From positions 1-9,468 of the forward strand of contig JAKAMK010000027.1 of the NCBI GenBank assembly GCA_021812925.1: DNA of 9,468 bases, read 5' to 3'. Below are positions 1-8,464 of the stretch, one piece after another. The first letter of the stretch is position 1. Every line of letters begins with the position of its first letter. A program made the position numbers and the translations under genes. This DNA comes from a bacterium. Its GTDB lineage: Bacteria; Patescibacteria; Paceibacteria; UBA9973; UBA2103. Below the pieces are notes generated by a model. That model was not told where the DNA came from. It searched no databases and was given only the letters and a program-made list of their open reading frames with translations.

Positions 1-42
1 GCTGGGACGCGGGCTACTGCGCCTACGACCACGGGCTGCTAG
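1..42 (+). CDS. C-terminal tail of an upstream reading frame, possibly another pilin (partial)
   Basis: The first frame is open from the window edge and reads AGTRATAPTTTGC before a TAG at 40-42. The Ala/Thr-rich tail with a cysteine at the end resembles the C-terminus of the next gene, which ends in a Thr/Ala run and then CP. A tandem pilin paralogue upstream is therefore plausible. Only 13 codons are visible, so the gene identity is an inference, and even its coding status is uncertain. Confidence 0.4.
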   Translation, partial: AGTRATAPTTTGC

Positions 43-78
43 TCACTTATCCATCGTATACGTTAACGCTCATTAGTT

Positions 79-543
79 ATGTCTAATACCAAGCGAGGCT
101 TTACCTTGATCGAGCTCCTCGTCGTGATCGCCATCATCGGCATCCTCTCGGCAGTCGTGCTCGCATCTCTTAACACGGCGCGTTCGAAGGGTAGTGACGC
201 GGCGGTCCAGTCTGACATGAAGACGGTCCAGACACAGGCAGCTATCTACCAGAACGACAATAACGGCAGCTACAACACGTCGGGCGTCGCCATCTCGGCG
301 AGCACGCTCGCGGGCTGCACCGCTTCCGGCGTGTTCTCTGACGCGACCATCGTGAAAGCGCTCACGAACGTGAACACGGACAACGCCGCCGGCGGCATCG
401 TCTGCGGTTCTGACGCGAAGGGCACCGCCTACATGGCGGCCGCCAAGCTCGTCTCCTCGGCGGACTACTTCTGCGTCGACTCGACTGGCGCAGCGACGAC
501 TACCGCGACCACCATTACGGCAGGCGCCACGACGTGCCCGTAA
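79..543 (+). CDS. Type IV major-type pilin (prepilin, GFTLIE leader)
   Basis: This encodes a 154-residue prepilin that should be processed and assembled into a type IV pilus. The leader MSNTKRG is short and basic and is followed by FTLIELLVVIAIIGIL, the classic class III signal with Glu at +5 of the mature protein and a hydrophobic helix of about 20 residues. Cleavage is expected between G7 and F8. The rest is a small Ser/Thr/Ala-rich globular domain with cysteines at about 80, 109, 132 and 153 that could form disulfides. The ATG at 79 has no Shine-Dalgarno sequence; a weak -10-like TATACG lies at 57-62. Unlike the four minor pilin genes downstream, its leader carries no palindromic element and serves as an unoccupied reference. 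Transcription probably stops at the hairpin at 567-594. The family is certain; its role as the major subunit is inferred from size and position. Confidence 0.93.
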   Translation: MSNTKRGFTLIELLVVIAIIGILSAVVLASLNTARSKGSDAAVQSDMKTVQTQAAIYQNDNNGSYNTSGVAISASTLAGCTASGVFSDATIVKALTNVNTDNAAGGIVCGSDAKGTAYMAAAKLVSSADYFCVDSTGAATTTATTITAGATTCP

Positions 544-566
544 TCCACACGTTCTAGCGGCAAAGG

Positions 567-594
567 AAAACGCGGCGCGAAAGCGCCGCGTTTT
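567..594 (+). terminator. Intrinsic terminator after the pilin gene
   Basis: A perfect 12-bp stem pairs 567-578 with 583-594 around a GAAA tetraloop (579-582). The stem has four A-T pairs at its base, so the right arm ends in TTTT, and it could act on both strands. It separates the abundant-type pilin from the prepilin peptidase gene. Confidence 0.88.
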
Positions 595-598
595 CTGG

Positions 599-604
599 TA
601 TCAT
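599..604 (+). promoter_or_regulatory. Candidate -10 box for prepilin peptidase gene
   Basis: TATCAT ends 6 nt before the ATG at 611 and directly follows the terminator. No -35 box is clear because the upstream bases are the terminator hairpin. If used, the transcript would start at or next to the start codon. Confidence 0.4.
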
Positions 605-610
605 CACGCC

Positions 611-1381
611 ATGCACGTGCTCGTGAGCGTCTTTCTCTTCTGTCTCGGCGCGATTATCGCGAGCTTCGTCGGTGTCGTCGTCGTGCGGTACGGGACGGGG
701 CAATCCATGCTCTCCGGCCGTTCAAGGTGCGATGCGTGCGGCGCGCCGCTCCCGCCCGTCGCGCTTATCCCGGTGTTCTCCTACGCGCTCGGGCGGGGGA
801 GAGCTGCCTGCTGTGGCGCACGCATCTCGCCGTTCTCGACGGTCGCTGAGCTCATGCTCGGCGCGCTCTTCGTGCTGTCCTATGACGCGCTCGGACTCGC
901 GCTCCCTTTGCTCGCGTTCCTCATCATGCTCGGGTCCCTGCTCGCCATCGTCGAGTATGACCTCATGCACCAGATCATCCCGCCGGCATTCCTCGCGGTA
1001 TTCCTACCGGCCTCGGTACTCGTCGCGGTAGGTACCGCCCCGTCGAAGGGCGCGCTCACGACGACGCTCGCTGTGGCGATAGCGTTCGCCGTATTCTTCG
1101 CACTCCTGCATTTCCTGTCACGCGGTCGGCTCATGGGGCTTGCAGACACGCCGGTCGTCTTCGGGCTTGCACTGTTTTCCGGACCTGCCGCCATCCCGGG
1201 ATTCCTGTTCTCGTTCTGGATAGGAGCAGTTATCGGCATAGGCGTGTTGCTCGGCCAGCCACCCGGCTCTAGAATGAACATAGAAGTCCCGCTGGCACCG
1301 TTTCTTGCCGCAGGCTTCCTCCTCGCCTACTATTCGTCATGGAATCCTTTCGCACTCACGCTCCTGCTCCCGTACGCGTAA
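611..1381 (+). CDS. pilD: Prepilin peptidase (type IV leader peptidase, A24 family)
   Basis: This 256-residue polytopic membrane aspartic protease should cut prepilin leaders after Gly and N-methylate the new N-terminal Phe. The N-terminus has the family pattern GAIIASFVGVVVVR (13-26). A cytoplasmic zinc-type loop follows with CDAC at 40-43 and ACCGARISPFS around 66-76. The two catalytic Asp candidates are D117 in EYDLMHQIIP and D179 in GLAD, matching the two conserved Asp sites of the family. Hydrophobic segments fill most of residues 80-250. The second cysteine pair is irregular: the usual CxxC is ACC here, with C67 and C68. The start has no ribosome binding site. The 3' end overlaps the next pilin gene by 43 nt, so the peptidase and its minor pilin substrates are probably co-transcribed. 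Confidence 0.95.
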   Translation: MHVLVSVFLFCLGAIIASFVGVVVVRYGTGQSMLSGRSRCDACGAPLPPVALIPVFSYALGRGRAACCGARISPFSTVAELMLGALFVLSYDALGLALPLLAFLIMLGSLLAIVEYDLMHQIIPPAFLAVFLPASVLVAVGTAPSKGALTTTLAVAIAFAVFFALLHFLSRGRLMGLADTPVVFGLALFSGPAAIPGFLFSFWIGAVIGIGVLLGQPPGSRMNIEVPLAPFLAAGFLLAYYSSWNPFALTLLLPYA

Positions 1382-2115
1382 GGCGCGCGCGTACGGGGTT
1401 CACCCGCACACTAACTTTCGCATCGCGCAAAGCGCAGGGCCGAAGGCCTATGCGAAAGTTAGTGTCCGGGTTCACGCTCATCGAGCTCATCGTGGTGCTC
1501 GCCATCATCACCGTCATCCTCGGTATCGCGTTCACGAGCCAGAGCTCATTCAATCGCTCGCTCATACTGGCGAACACGGCATACGACATCGGGCTCACGT
1601 TCAGGAGCTCTGAGACGTACGGCATCGCGACGCGCGCTGCCGGCACCGACGTGAATACCGGCTACGGCCTGCACTTTATGAAGCAGTCTCCGAACAACTC
1701 GTTCATCTTCTTCGAAGACTCGTACCCGCCGCTGCCGCAGTCCTCGGCATGCCATCCGAACACCCTCGGCTCTGACACGCCGGCAGCGAAACCAGGCGAC
1801 TGCGTCTATACGCTCGGCAGGGACATCCAGACAAGCACGTACTCGCTCAACAATGGCATCACGATAGCGGATTTCTGCGTGCGTAACGGAAGCTCGTGGT
1901 CCTGCGCCAATTCGCATGGCGCGGGGCTCTCATCGCTCGACGTCGTGTTCGCTCGCCCGAACCCGACGCCGTTCATGAGCGCGAACGGGTCGTACGTAAG
2001 CGGCTATAACGAGGCGTGCCTCTCGCTCACGTCCTCCTCCGGGGGCGCCCGGTATGTCTCGGTCTCAGCATCAGGCGAGATCGATCCGCACGCGGTCTCT
2101 TGTCCTACGCCATGA
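1339..2115 (+). CDS. Minor pilin, FimT/GspH-like, with palindromic element in its leader
   Basis: This 258-residue pseudopilin has its mature part starting at F45 with FTLIELIVVLAIITVILG, as in FimT/GspH minor pilins thought to prime pilus assembly. The body has several cysteines and a Ser/Gly-rich C-terminus. The only in-frame upstream start is ATG 1339, inside the end of the peptidase gene. It gives a native leader of MESFRTHAPAPVRVRRARTG, followed by 24 residues encoded by the palindromic element and its target duplication. The element itself contains an in-frame ATG (1450) that would give the very short leader MRKLVSG, so translation may start there instead. Removing 72 nt restores a normal G-F-T-L-I-E junction. 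The 3' end overlaps the next gene by 4 nt (ATGA). The family is clear; the subtype is less sure. Confidence 0.9.
   Translation: MESFRTHAPAPVRVRRARTGFTRTLTFASRKAQGRRPMRKLVSGFTLIELIVVLAIITVILGIAFTSQSSFNRSLILANTAYDIGLTFRSSETYGIATRAAGTDVNTGYGLHFMKQSPNNSFIFFEDSYPPLPQSSACHPNTLGSDTPAAKPGDCVYTLGRDIQTSTYSLNNGITIADFCVRNGSSWSCANSHGAGLSSLDVVFARPNPTPFMSANGSYVSGYNEACLSLTSSSGGARYVSVSASGEIDPHAVSCPTP
1403..1470 (+). repeat. Palindromic element, copy 1 (68 bp)
   Basis: The arms 1403-1423 and 1450-1470 are complementary at 20 of 21 positions (C1407 faces C1466). The 26-nt core 1424-1449 holds two small hairpins, GCGC-AAA-GCGC and GGCC-GAA-GGCC. It is flanked by TTCA at 1399-1402 and 1471-1474. It differs from copies 2 and 3 only at 1429 (A instead of G). 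It encodes TRTLTFASRKAQGRR and then PMRKLVSG in the pilin frame. Confidence 0.93.
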
Positions 2116-2732
2116 ACACGCACACATCACAGCGCACACGAGGATTCACCCGCACACTAACTTTCGCATCGCGCGAAGCGCAGGGCCGAAGGCCTATGCG
2201 AAAGTTAGTGTCCGGGTTCACGCTCATCGAGCTCATCGTCGCGGTCGGCCTCTTCGCGCTCGTCATGACGCTCGCCTCAGGCGCATACCTCATGATGATA
2301 GGCGCCAACCGGCAGGCGCAGGCGCTCGCGACCGGCATCAATAACCTCTCGTTCGCGCTCGAGACCATGACGCGCGATATCCGCACCGGAAGCCAGTACT
2401 GCGGCGGCGGTTCGTGCGTGCCGGGGAGCTTCTCGTTCGTGGATACCGATGGCCAGCCGGTGACCTACGGTTTCTCGAACAGCGCATCCGTCTGCGGAGG
2501 CAGTACGACGGGATGCCTCACGCGCGAGGTCGGCGTCGGCACGGTCAGTCCGCTCACGGACCCTTCGGTCAACGTCTCCTCGGTGCAGTTCCTTACCTCC
2601 GGAACCTCGCCTAGCGATTCGGTGCAGGCGCGCGTGACCATCATAGTGTCGGGCACCGTCTCCTCCGGGCCGGGGCAGACGCAGGCGTTCACCGTCGAGA
2701 CCGGCGCGACCATGCGCGGCACGGACCTATGA
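2112..2732 (+). CDS. Minor pilin, PilW/GspJ-like, with palindromic element in its leader
   Basis: This 206-residue pseudopilin has a mature start at F36 with FTLIELIVAVGLFALVMTLA, followed by a helix containing NLSFALETMTRDIRTG, a pattern common in PilW/GspJ/ComGF-type minor pilins. Later parts include a cysteine-bearing loop and Ser/Thr/Val-rich strands. I choose ATG 2112 because it overlaps the TGA of the preceding gene as ATGA, which suggests translational coupling. A longer frame opening at 2016 lies inside the upstream gene. The native leader MNTHTSQRTRG is interrupted after Gly by 24 residues from the element, and an in-frame ATG at 2196 within the element offers an alternative start. 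The next gene again overlaps by ATGA at 2729-2732. Confidence 0.9.
   Translation: MNTHTSQRTRGFTRTLTFASREAQGRRPMRKLVSGFTLIELIVAVGLFALVMTLASGAYLMMIGANRQAQALATGINNLSFALETMTRDIRTGSQYCGGGSCVPGSFSFVDTDGQPVTYGFSNSASVCGGSTTGCLTREVGVGTVSPLTDPSVNVSSVQFLTSGTSPSDSVQARVTIIVSGTVSSGPGQTQAFTVETGATMRGTDL
2149..2216 (+). repeat. Palindromic element, copy 2 (68 bp)
   Basis: It is identical in sequence to copy 3. The arms are 2149-2169 and 2196-2216, with core 2170-2195. It is flanked by TTCA at 2145-2148 and 2217-2220. The left flank is GGATTCA and the right is GGGTTCA, so the GGG before the right TTCA belongs to the element and not to the duplicated target. Confidence 0.94.
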
Positions 2733-3384
2733 CCATGAAGCCGCGACCGTACACCCGAGGGTTCACCCGCACACTAACTTTCGCATCGCGCGAAGCGCAG
2801 GGCCGAAGGCCTATGCGAAAGTTAGTGTCCGGGTTCACACTCATCGAGACATTGGTCGCGATAGCGATACTCACGCTTGCCGTCGTCGGCCCGCTCTATA
2901 CGGCGGATCGCGCGCTCGTCTCGGCACAGCTCGCGAATCAGCAGCTGACCGCCTCATACCTCGCCCAAGAAGGGGTGGAATACGTCCGCGGACTCCGCGA
3001 CGATGCGTACCTCTCCACGTATCGCACCTACCAGAACACGTCGGGCGTGAACATCTCGGATACCGCGTGGGCGTCGTTCCTCACCACGTCCGTGGGGTCG
3101 TGCCGTTCCGGCACGTGCAGTTACGACCCTTCGTACGGCCTCTCCGCGTGTAGCGGCAGCTCGTGCCCCACGCTCTACCTCGCAAACGGTTCATACACGA
3201 CGCAGAGCGGACGCTCGGGCGCAAAGGTGACGCCTTACACGCGCTCCATACAGGTCGAGAACATCACGCCGGCACCTCCGAATGACGCGAAAGGCAATCC
3301 TATCGACGTCGAGGTGGTGTCGACCGTGACGTGGAACTTCCACGGCGTCGCACACTCGGTCGACGTGACTGAGGATCTGACACC

Positions 3385-3394
<10 letters not shown>
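2729..3394 (+). CDS. Minor pilin, PilV/GspI-like, with palindromic element in its leader
   Basis: This 221-residue pseudopilin has a mature start at F36 with FTLIETLVAIAILTLAVVGP. A helical segment follows containing QLTASYLAQEGVEYVRGLRDD, typical of PilV/GspI-like minor pilins (the AxEGxE region). A Ser/Cys-rich loop with four cysteines lies around residues 114-150. ATG 2729 overlaps the preceding TGA as ATGA. The native leader MTMKPRPYTRG is split after Gly by the same 24-residue insertion as in the preceding gene, again with an internal in-frame ATG (2813). Its coding sequence outside the element differs from its neighbours. The stop TAA (3392-3394) lies in the left target duplication of copy 4, inside the start of the next gene. 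Confidence 0.9.
2766..2833 (+). repeat. Palindromic element, copy 3 (68 bp)
   Basis: The arms are 2766-2786 and 2813-2833, with core 2787-2812. It is flanked by TTCA at 2762-2765 and 2834-2837. It matches copy 2 at every base, although the pilin sequences on either side are clearly different, for example ACTCATCGAGACA on the right here. Confidence 0.94.
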
Positions 3395-5990
<2,596 letters not shown>

Positions 5991-6005
5991 CCTCGAAGGA
6001 GGAAT

Positions 6006-6041
6006 ATGGAGTATGAAAGCACTTTCGAGAGAGGGTGCTGA
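6006..6041 (+). CDS. Candidate short leader ORF (11 codons)
   Basis: AAGGAGG (5996-6002) is the strongest Shine-Dalgarno sequence in the window and is well placed before ATG 6006. The frame reads MEYESTFERGC and stops at TGA 6039-6041. No larger gene uses this site. CTCGAA (5992-5997) can pair with TTCGAG (6024-6029), enclosing the SD and the start. It may be a leader peptide or regulatory ORF for the gene at 6095, or the remnant of a former gene start. Too short to judge coding from composition. Confidence 0.3.
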   Translation: MEYESTFERGC

Positions 6042-6094
6042 CTACTCGCGCGAAGTTGCCCGCTGTTTGGGCTAGTCAAAGGGGAAGTATCACC

Positions 6095-6619
6095 ATGGAG
6101 AAGGACAGGAATCGGCATGGCCACCTGGCGTTCCGAGTCGAGCTCGTGCCGCGCAGGGGCATGGACGAGATAGCTCGCATCATCGAGAAAGGAGGAACGC
6201 TCCTTCCGCATGCACGGCGCTGCTTGGCGAGCATGGAACCCGACGGATACGATAAGGCACATCAACCGCCACACACCCAGACCGTAGGCGTCGCACTGTT
6301 GTTTTTCGACTGCCGCAAATCGCAGAACCTGAGGCAGGAATTCCCGCAGATGCTCGGATACGCAGAGATGTTCGGATACAAACGTCCGCTCGCCTGCATC
6401 GTTCCACGCATCCACGAGAAGCTCACCATCCCGCTCCGTCGCACGCATAACGCGAGCTGCGTCGGTGCATTGCATAAGCCGATACAGCTCGGTGGCGTCG
6501 ACCACATCCTCGCGACTACCGTGCACGGCTCACAGCTGGAACTCATGGCCGTGAGCGAGTCGTACGGGGGCGGGATGCACTCGCTGCGTGCGCTTGCGTT
6601 CATCGACCCTGAACTTTGA
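6095..6619 (+). CDS. Hypothetical protein, unrecognised family
   Basis: This 174-residue protein is not one that I recognise. It opens with MEKDRNRHGHLAFRVELVP, has a basic first third, no signal peptide and no obvious membrane segment. It contains GVALLFFDCRKSQNLRQEF (about 66-84), several His residues (PPHTQT and VHGSQLEL) and ends in SLRALAFIDPEL. It looks like a soluble alpha/beta protein. I choose ATG 6095, preceded by AAGGGG at 6079-6084, over an in-frame GTG at 6035, because the 20 extra residues begin within the short ORF and the GTG lacks a clear binding site. It stands alone between ligA and gatC, with its own terminator downstream. The codon choice is similar to its neighbours but slightly less biased toward CTC. 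The function is unknown. Confidence 0.75.
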   Translation: MEKDRNRHGHLAFRVELVPRRGMDEIARIIEKGGTLLPHARRCLASMEPDGYDKAHQPPHTQTVGVALLFFDCRKSQNLRQEFPQMLGYAEMFGYKRPLACIVPRIHEKLTIPLRRTHNASCVGALHKPIQLGGVDHILATTVHGSQLELMAVSESYGGGMHSLRALAFIDPEL

Positions 6620-6624
6620 GGGAA

Positions 6625-6668
6625 ATGGTCCTGTGTCTGCCTCCGGGCGGCACAGGACCATCCTTTTT
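6625..6668 (+). terminator. Intrinsic terminator after the hypothetical gene
   Basis: ATGGTCCTGTG at 6625-6635 pairs perfectly with CACAGGACCAT at 6651-6661. An inner GCC-TCCG-GGC hairpin closes the loop, and TTTTT follows at 6664-6668. The gatC -10 box begins 2 nt after the T-run. Confidence 0.88.
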
Positions 6669-6670
6669 GC

Positions 6671-6676
6671 TATAGT
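6671..6676 (+). promoter_or_regulatory. Candidate gatC -10 box
   Basis: TATAGT lies 7 nt before the gatC ATG at 6684, with no Shine-Dalgarno between them. Transcription would start at about the A of ATG. No good -35 match is seen; the preceding bases are the terminator stem. Confidence 0.5.
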
Positions 6677-6683
6677 AGGCGCC

Positions 6684-6974
6684 ATGGCAACAACTGAAGA
6701 CGTCAAGAAGCTCGCCGCGCTCGCACGCATCAAGATTACCGATGCGGAGCTCGCGGCGTTTACCTCGGAGTTCGACTCCATCCTCGCGTACGTCGGGCAG
6801 TTGGAATCGCTCGAGCTTCCCTCGGTGGGGGAGGTGAAACCGCCCGTGCGGAACGTCATGCGCGAGGACGGCGAGCCGCACGAGAGCGGCGTGTTCACCG
6901 AGAAGCTCGTCGCGCAGTTCCCGCAGAAGGACGGCGACTATCTCGAAGTGAAGCAGATAATCGCGCAGGACTAG
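6684..6974 (+). CDS. gatC: Asp/Glu-tRNA amidotransferase subunit C
   Basis: This 96-residue GatC is the small subunit that stabilises the GatA-GatB interface in the GatCAB complex, which converts mischarged Glu-tRNAGln (and Asp-tRNAAsn) to the amidated form. It begins MATTEDVKKLAALARIKITD, followed by ELAAFTSEFDSILAYVGQLE, the two-helix pattern typical of the family, and has the usual PPVRNVMRED strand motif. Its length is normal. The frame is open further upstream to 6588, but that part crosses a terminator and lacks family similarity, so ATG 6684 is preferred. gatA follows 31 nt downstream. Confidence 0.97.
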   Translation: MATTEDVKKLAALARIKITDAELAAFTSEFDSILAYVGQLESLELPSVGEVKPPVRNVMREDGEPHESGVFTEKLVAQFPQKDGDYLEVKQIIAQD

Positions 6975-6977
6975 AAA

Positions 6978-6997
6978 TACTATCATATATGATAGTA
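6978..6997. promoter_or_regulatory. Perfect 20-bp palindrome between gatC and gatA, with -10-like box
   Basis: TACTATCATATATGATAGTA is self-complementary over all 20 bases and is AT-rich in a GC-rich window. It includes TATGAT (6988-6993), which could be a -10 box 12 nt before the gatA ATG. The shape fits an operator for a dimeric repressor, but no regulator is visible here. It has no T-run and is too weak to be a normal terminator. Confidence 0.5.
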
Positions 6998-7005
6998 CGC
7001 TACGT

Positions 7006-8436
7006 ATGACTAAGAAACCGAATGAACTGACGATTGCGGAAGCTGCGCGCGCGCTTCGCGCGCGCGAAATTACAGTCCGCGAATTGTGGGACGCGTGCGC
7101 GGCAGCCGCGCACGCGAAGAATCCTGAATTGAATGCGTTCCTTGAACTGTTCGACGCGGACGAGGCGGCTATCGAGGCTGCGCAGAAGCGCATCGATGCA
7201 GGAGATGCGTCTCAGCTCTGCGGCATCCCGCTCGCTCTGAAAGACAACATTCTCATCGAGGGAAAGACCGCGAGTGCGGCTTCGAAGATGCTCGAGAACT
7301 ACGTCGCGACGTACGACGCGACGGTCGTAAAGAAGCTGAAGGAAGCAGGCGCGCTCTTCCTCGGCCGCACGAACATGGACGAGTACGCGCTTGGCGGCTC
7401 CACCGAGAATTCCGCGTTCGGTGTCACGAAGAATCCGTACGATACGTCCCGCGTCTCGGGCGGTACCTCGGGCGGCTCCGCGGCAGCCGTCGCGGCGCAC
7501 CTGTGCATCGCTGCGCTCGGTACCGACACGGGCGGTTCTATCCGTAATCCGGCAAGCTACTGCGGCGTCGTGGGACTGAAGCCGACCTATGGCCGCGTCT
7601 CGCGCTCGGGCGTCATCGCCGCCGCGTCTTCGTTCGACCAGGTGGGTTCCATCGCGAAAACGCACGAAGATGCGGCGCTCCTGCTCGACGTCATTTCGGG
7701 AGAGGACAGGCTCGACTCGACCACGTTTGCACCGGGCACGTACCCTGAACGTACGGTGTCCGAGAAGCTCCGTATCGGCGTGCTGCGCACGCTTACTGAG
7801 AAGGAGGGCGTGGCACCTGAAGTAAAGAAGGCGTTTGAAGCGGCGCTTGCGGCGCTCAAGGAAGCGGGGCACGACATCGTGGACGTTGACATCCCTTCGG
7901 CGGACCCGGCGCTCGCGGCGTACTACATCATCAACTTCGCCGAGGTTTCCACGAACCTCGCGCGTTTCGACGGCATCCGCTACGGCCATGCCGCACGCGG
8001 GGAGACCTTGCTTGATGACTATCTTCTCTCGAAGACCGAAGGATTCGGGCCTGAATCGAAGCGCCGTATCCTGCTCGGCACGTTCGTACTCTCCTCGGGT
8101 TATATCGACGCGTACTATCGCAAGGCAGACGCAGCGCGGCACGTGCTCCGGAGCGAATTCGAGAAGGCGTTCGAGAACGTTGACGTCATTGCGACGCCGA
8201 CCATGCCGACTCCTGCGTTCGTCATTGGCGAGAAGAACGATCCGCTCGCGCTTTACCTCGAGGACGTGTTCACCGTCATGGCAAACCTCACCGGCACGCC
8301 GGCTATCTCGGTGCCTATGGGCACGGTGGAGGAGGGTGGTAAGCAGCTTCCGGTCGGCATGCACTTCACGGCGCCGCACGGCGCGGAGAACGTACTCGTC
8401 GAAGCAGCACGCGCGGTGGAAACAGTACGCGCATAG
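7006..8436 (+). CDS. gatA: Asp/Glu-tRNA amidotransferase subunit A
   Basis: This 476-residue GatA is the glutaminase subunit of GatCAB. It releases ammonia from Gln and passes it to GatB. It belongs to the amidase signature family: catalytic K79 in ALKDN, the Gly/Ser-rich loop SGGTSGGSAAAVAA at 151-164, and the nucleophile S178 in GTDTGGSIRNPASYCG. At the cis-Ser position, the family's usual GGSSGGS reads GGTSGGS, so Thr154 replaces Ser. The C-terminal half carries the usual TPTMPTPAF and LTGTPAISVPMG motifs. ATG 7006 has no Shine-Dalgarno. A 9-bp GC hairpin lies 40 nt inside the gene. gatB is not in this window, so the operon is either split or continues elsewhere in the genome. Confidence 0.98.
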   Translation: MTKKPNELTIAEAARALRAREITVRELWDACAAAAHAKNPELNAFLELFDADEAAIEAAQKRIDAGDASQLCGIPLALKDNILIEGKTASAASKMLENYVATYDATVVKKLKEAGALFLGRTNMDEYALGGSTENSAFGVTKNPYDTSRVSGGTSGGSAAAVAAHLCIAALGTDTGGSIRNPASYCGVVGLKPTYGRVSRSGVIAAASSFDQVGSIAKTHEDAALLLDVISGEDRLDSTTFAPGTYPERTVSEKLRIGVLRTLTEKEGVAPEVKKAFEAALAALKEAGHDIVDVDIPSADPALAAYYIINFAEVSTNLARFDGIRYGHAARGETLLDDYLLSKTEGFGPESKRRILLGTFVLSSGYIDAYYRKADAARHVLRSEFEKAFENVDVIATPTMPTPAFVIGEKNDPLALYLEDVFTVMANLTGTPAISVPMGTVEEGGKQLPVGMHFTAPHGAENVLVEAARAVETVRA

Positions 8437-8450
8437 CCGCACGCGTGCCG

Positions 8451-8456
8451 TATACT
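8451..8456 (+). promoter_or_regulatory. Candidate -10 box for the HEPN-like gene
   Basis: TATACT ends 8 nt before the ATG at 8465. GGGGG lies 2 nt before the ATG, too close for a normal ribosome binding site. No convincing -35 is seen. Confidence 0.45.
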
Positions 8457-8464
8457 AGGGGGTA

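Noticed and set aside
2016..2111. Upstream extension of the PilW-like gene to 2016
   Set aside because: It lies within the previous pilin gene in another frame. The ATGA overlap at 2112 gives a normal prepilin leader.
6035..6094. GTG start for the hypothetical gene
   Set aside because: Overlaps the short ORF and has no ribosome binding site. ATG 6095 has one.
6588..6683. Upstream extension of gatC
   Set aside because: The extra residues cross a terminator and the -10 box and lack similarity to GatC.
7000..8442. 480-codon open frame on the - strand opposite gatA
   Set aside because: Antisense shadow of gatA with biased Arg/His/Val composition and no recognisable motif.
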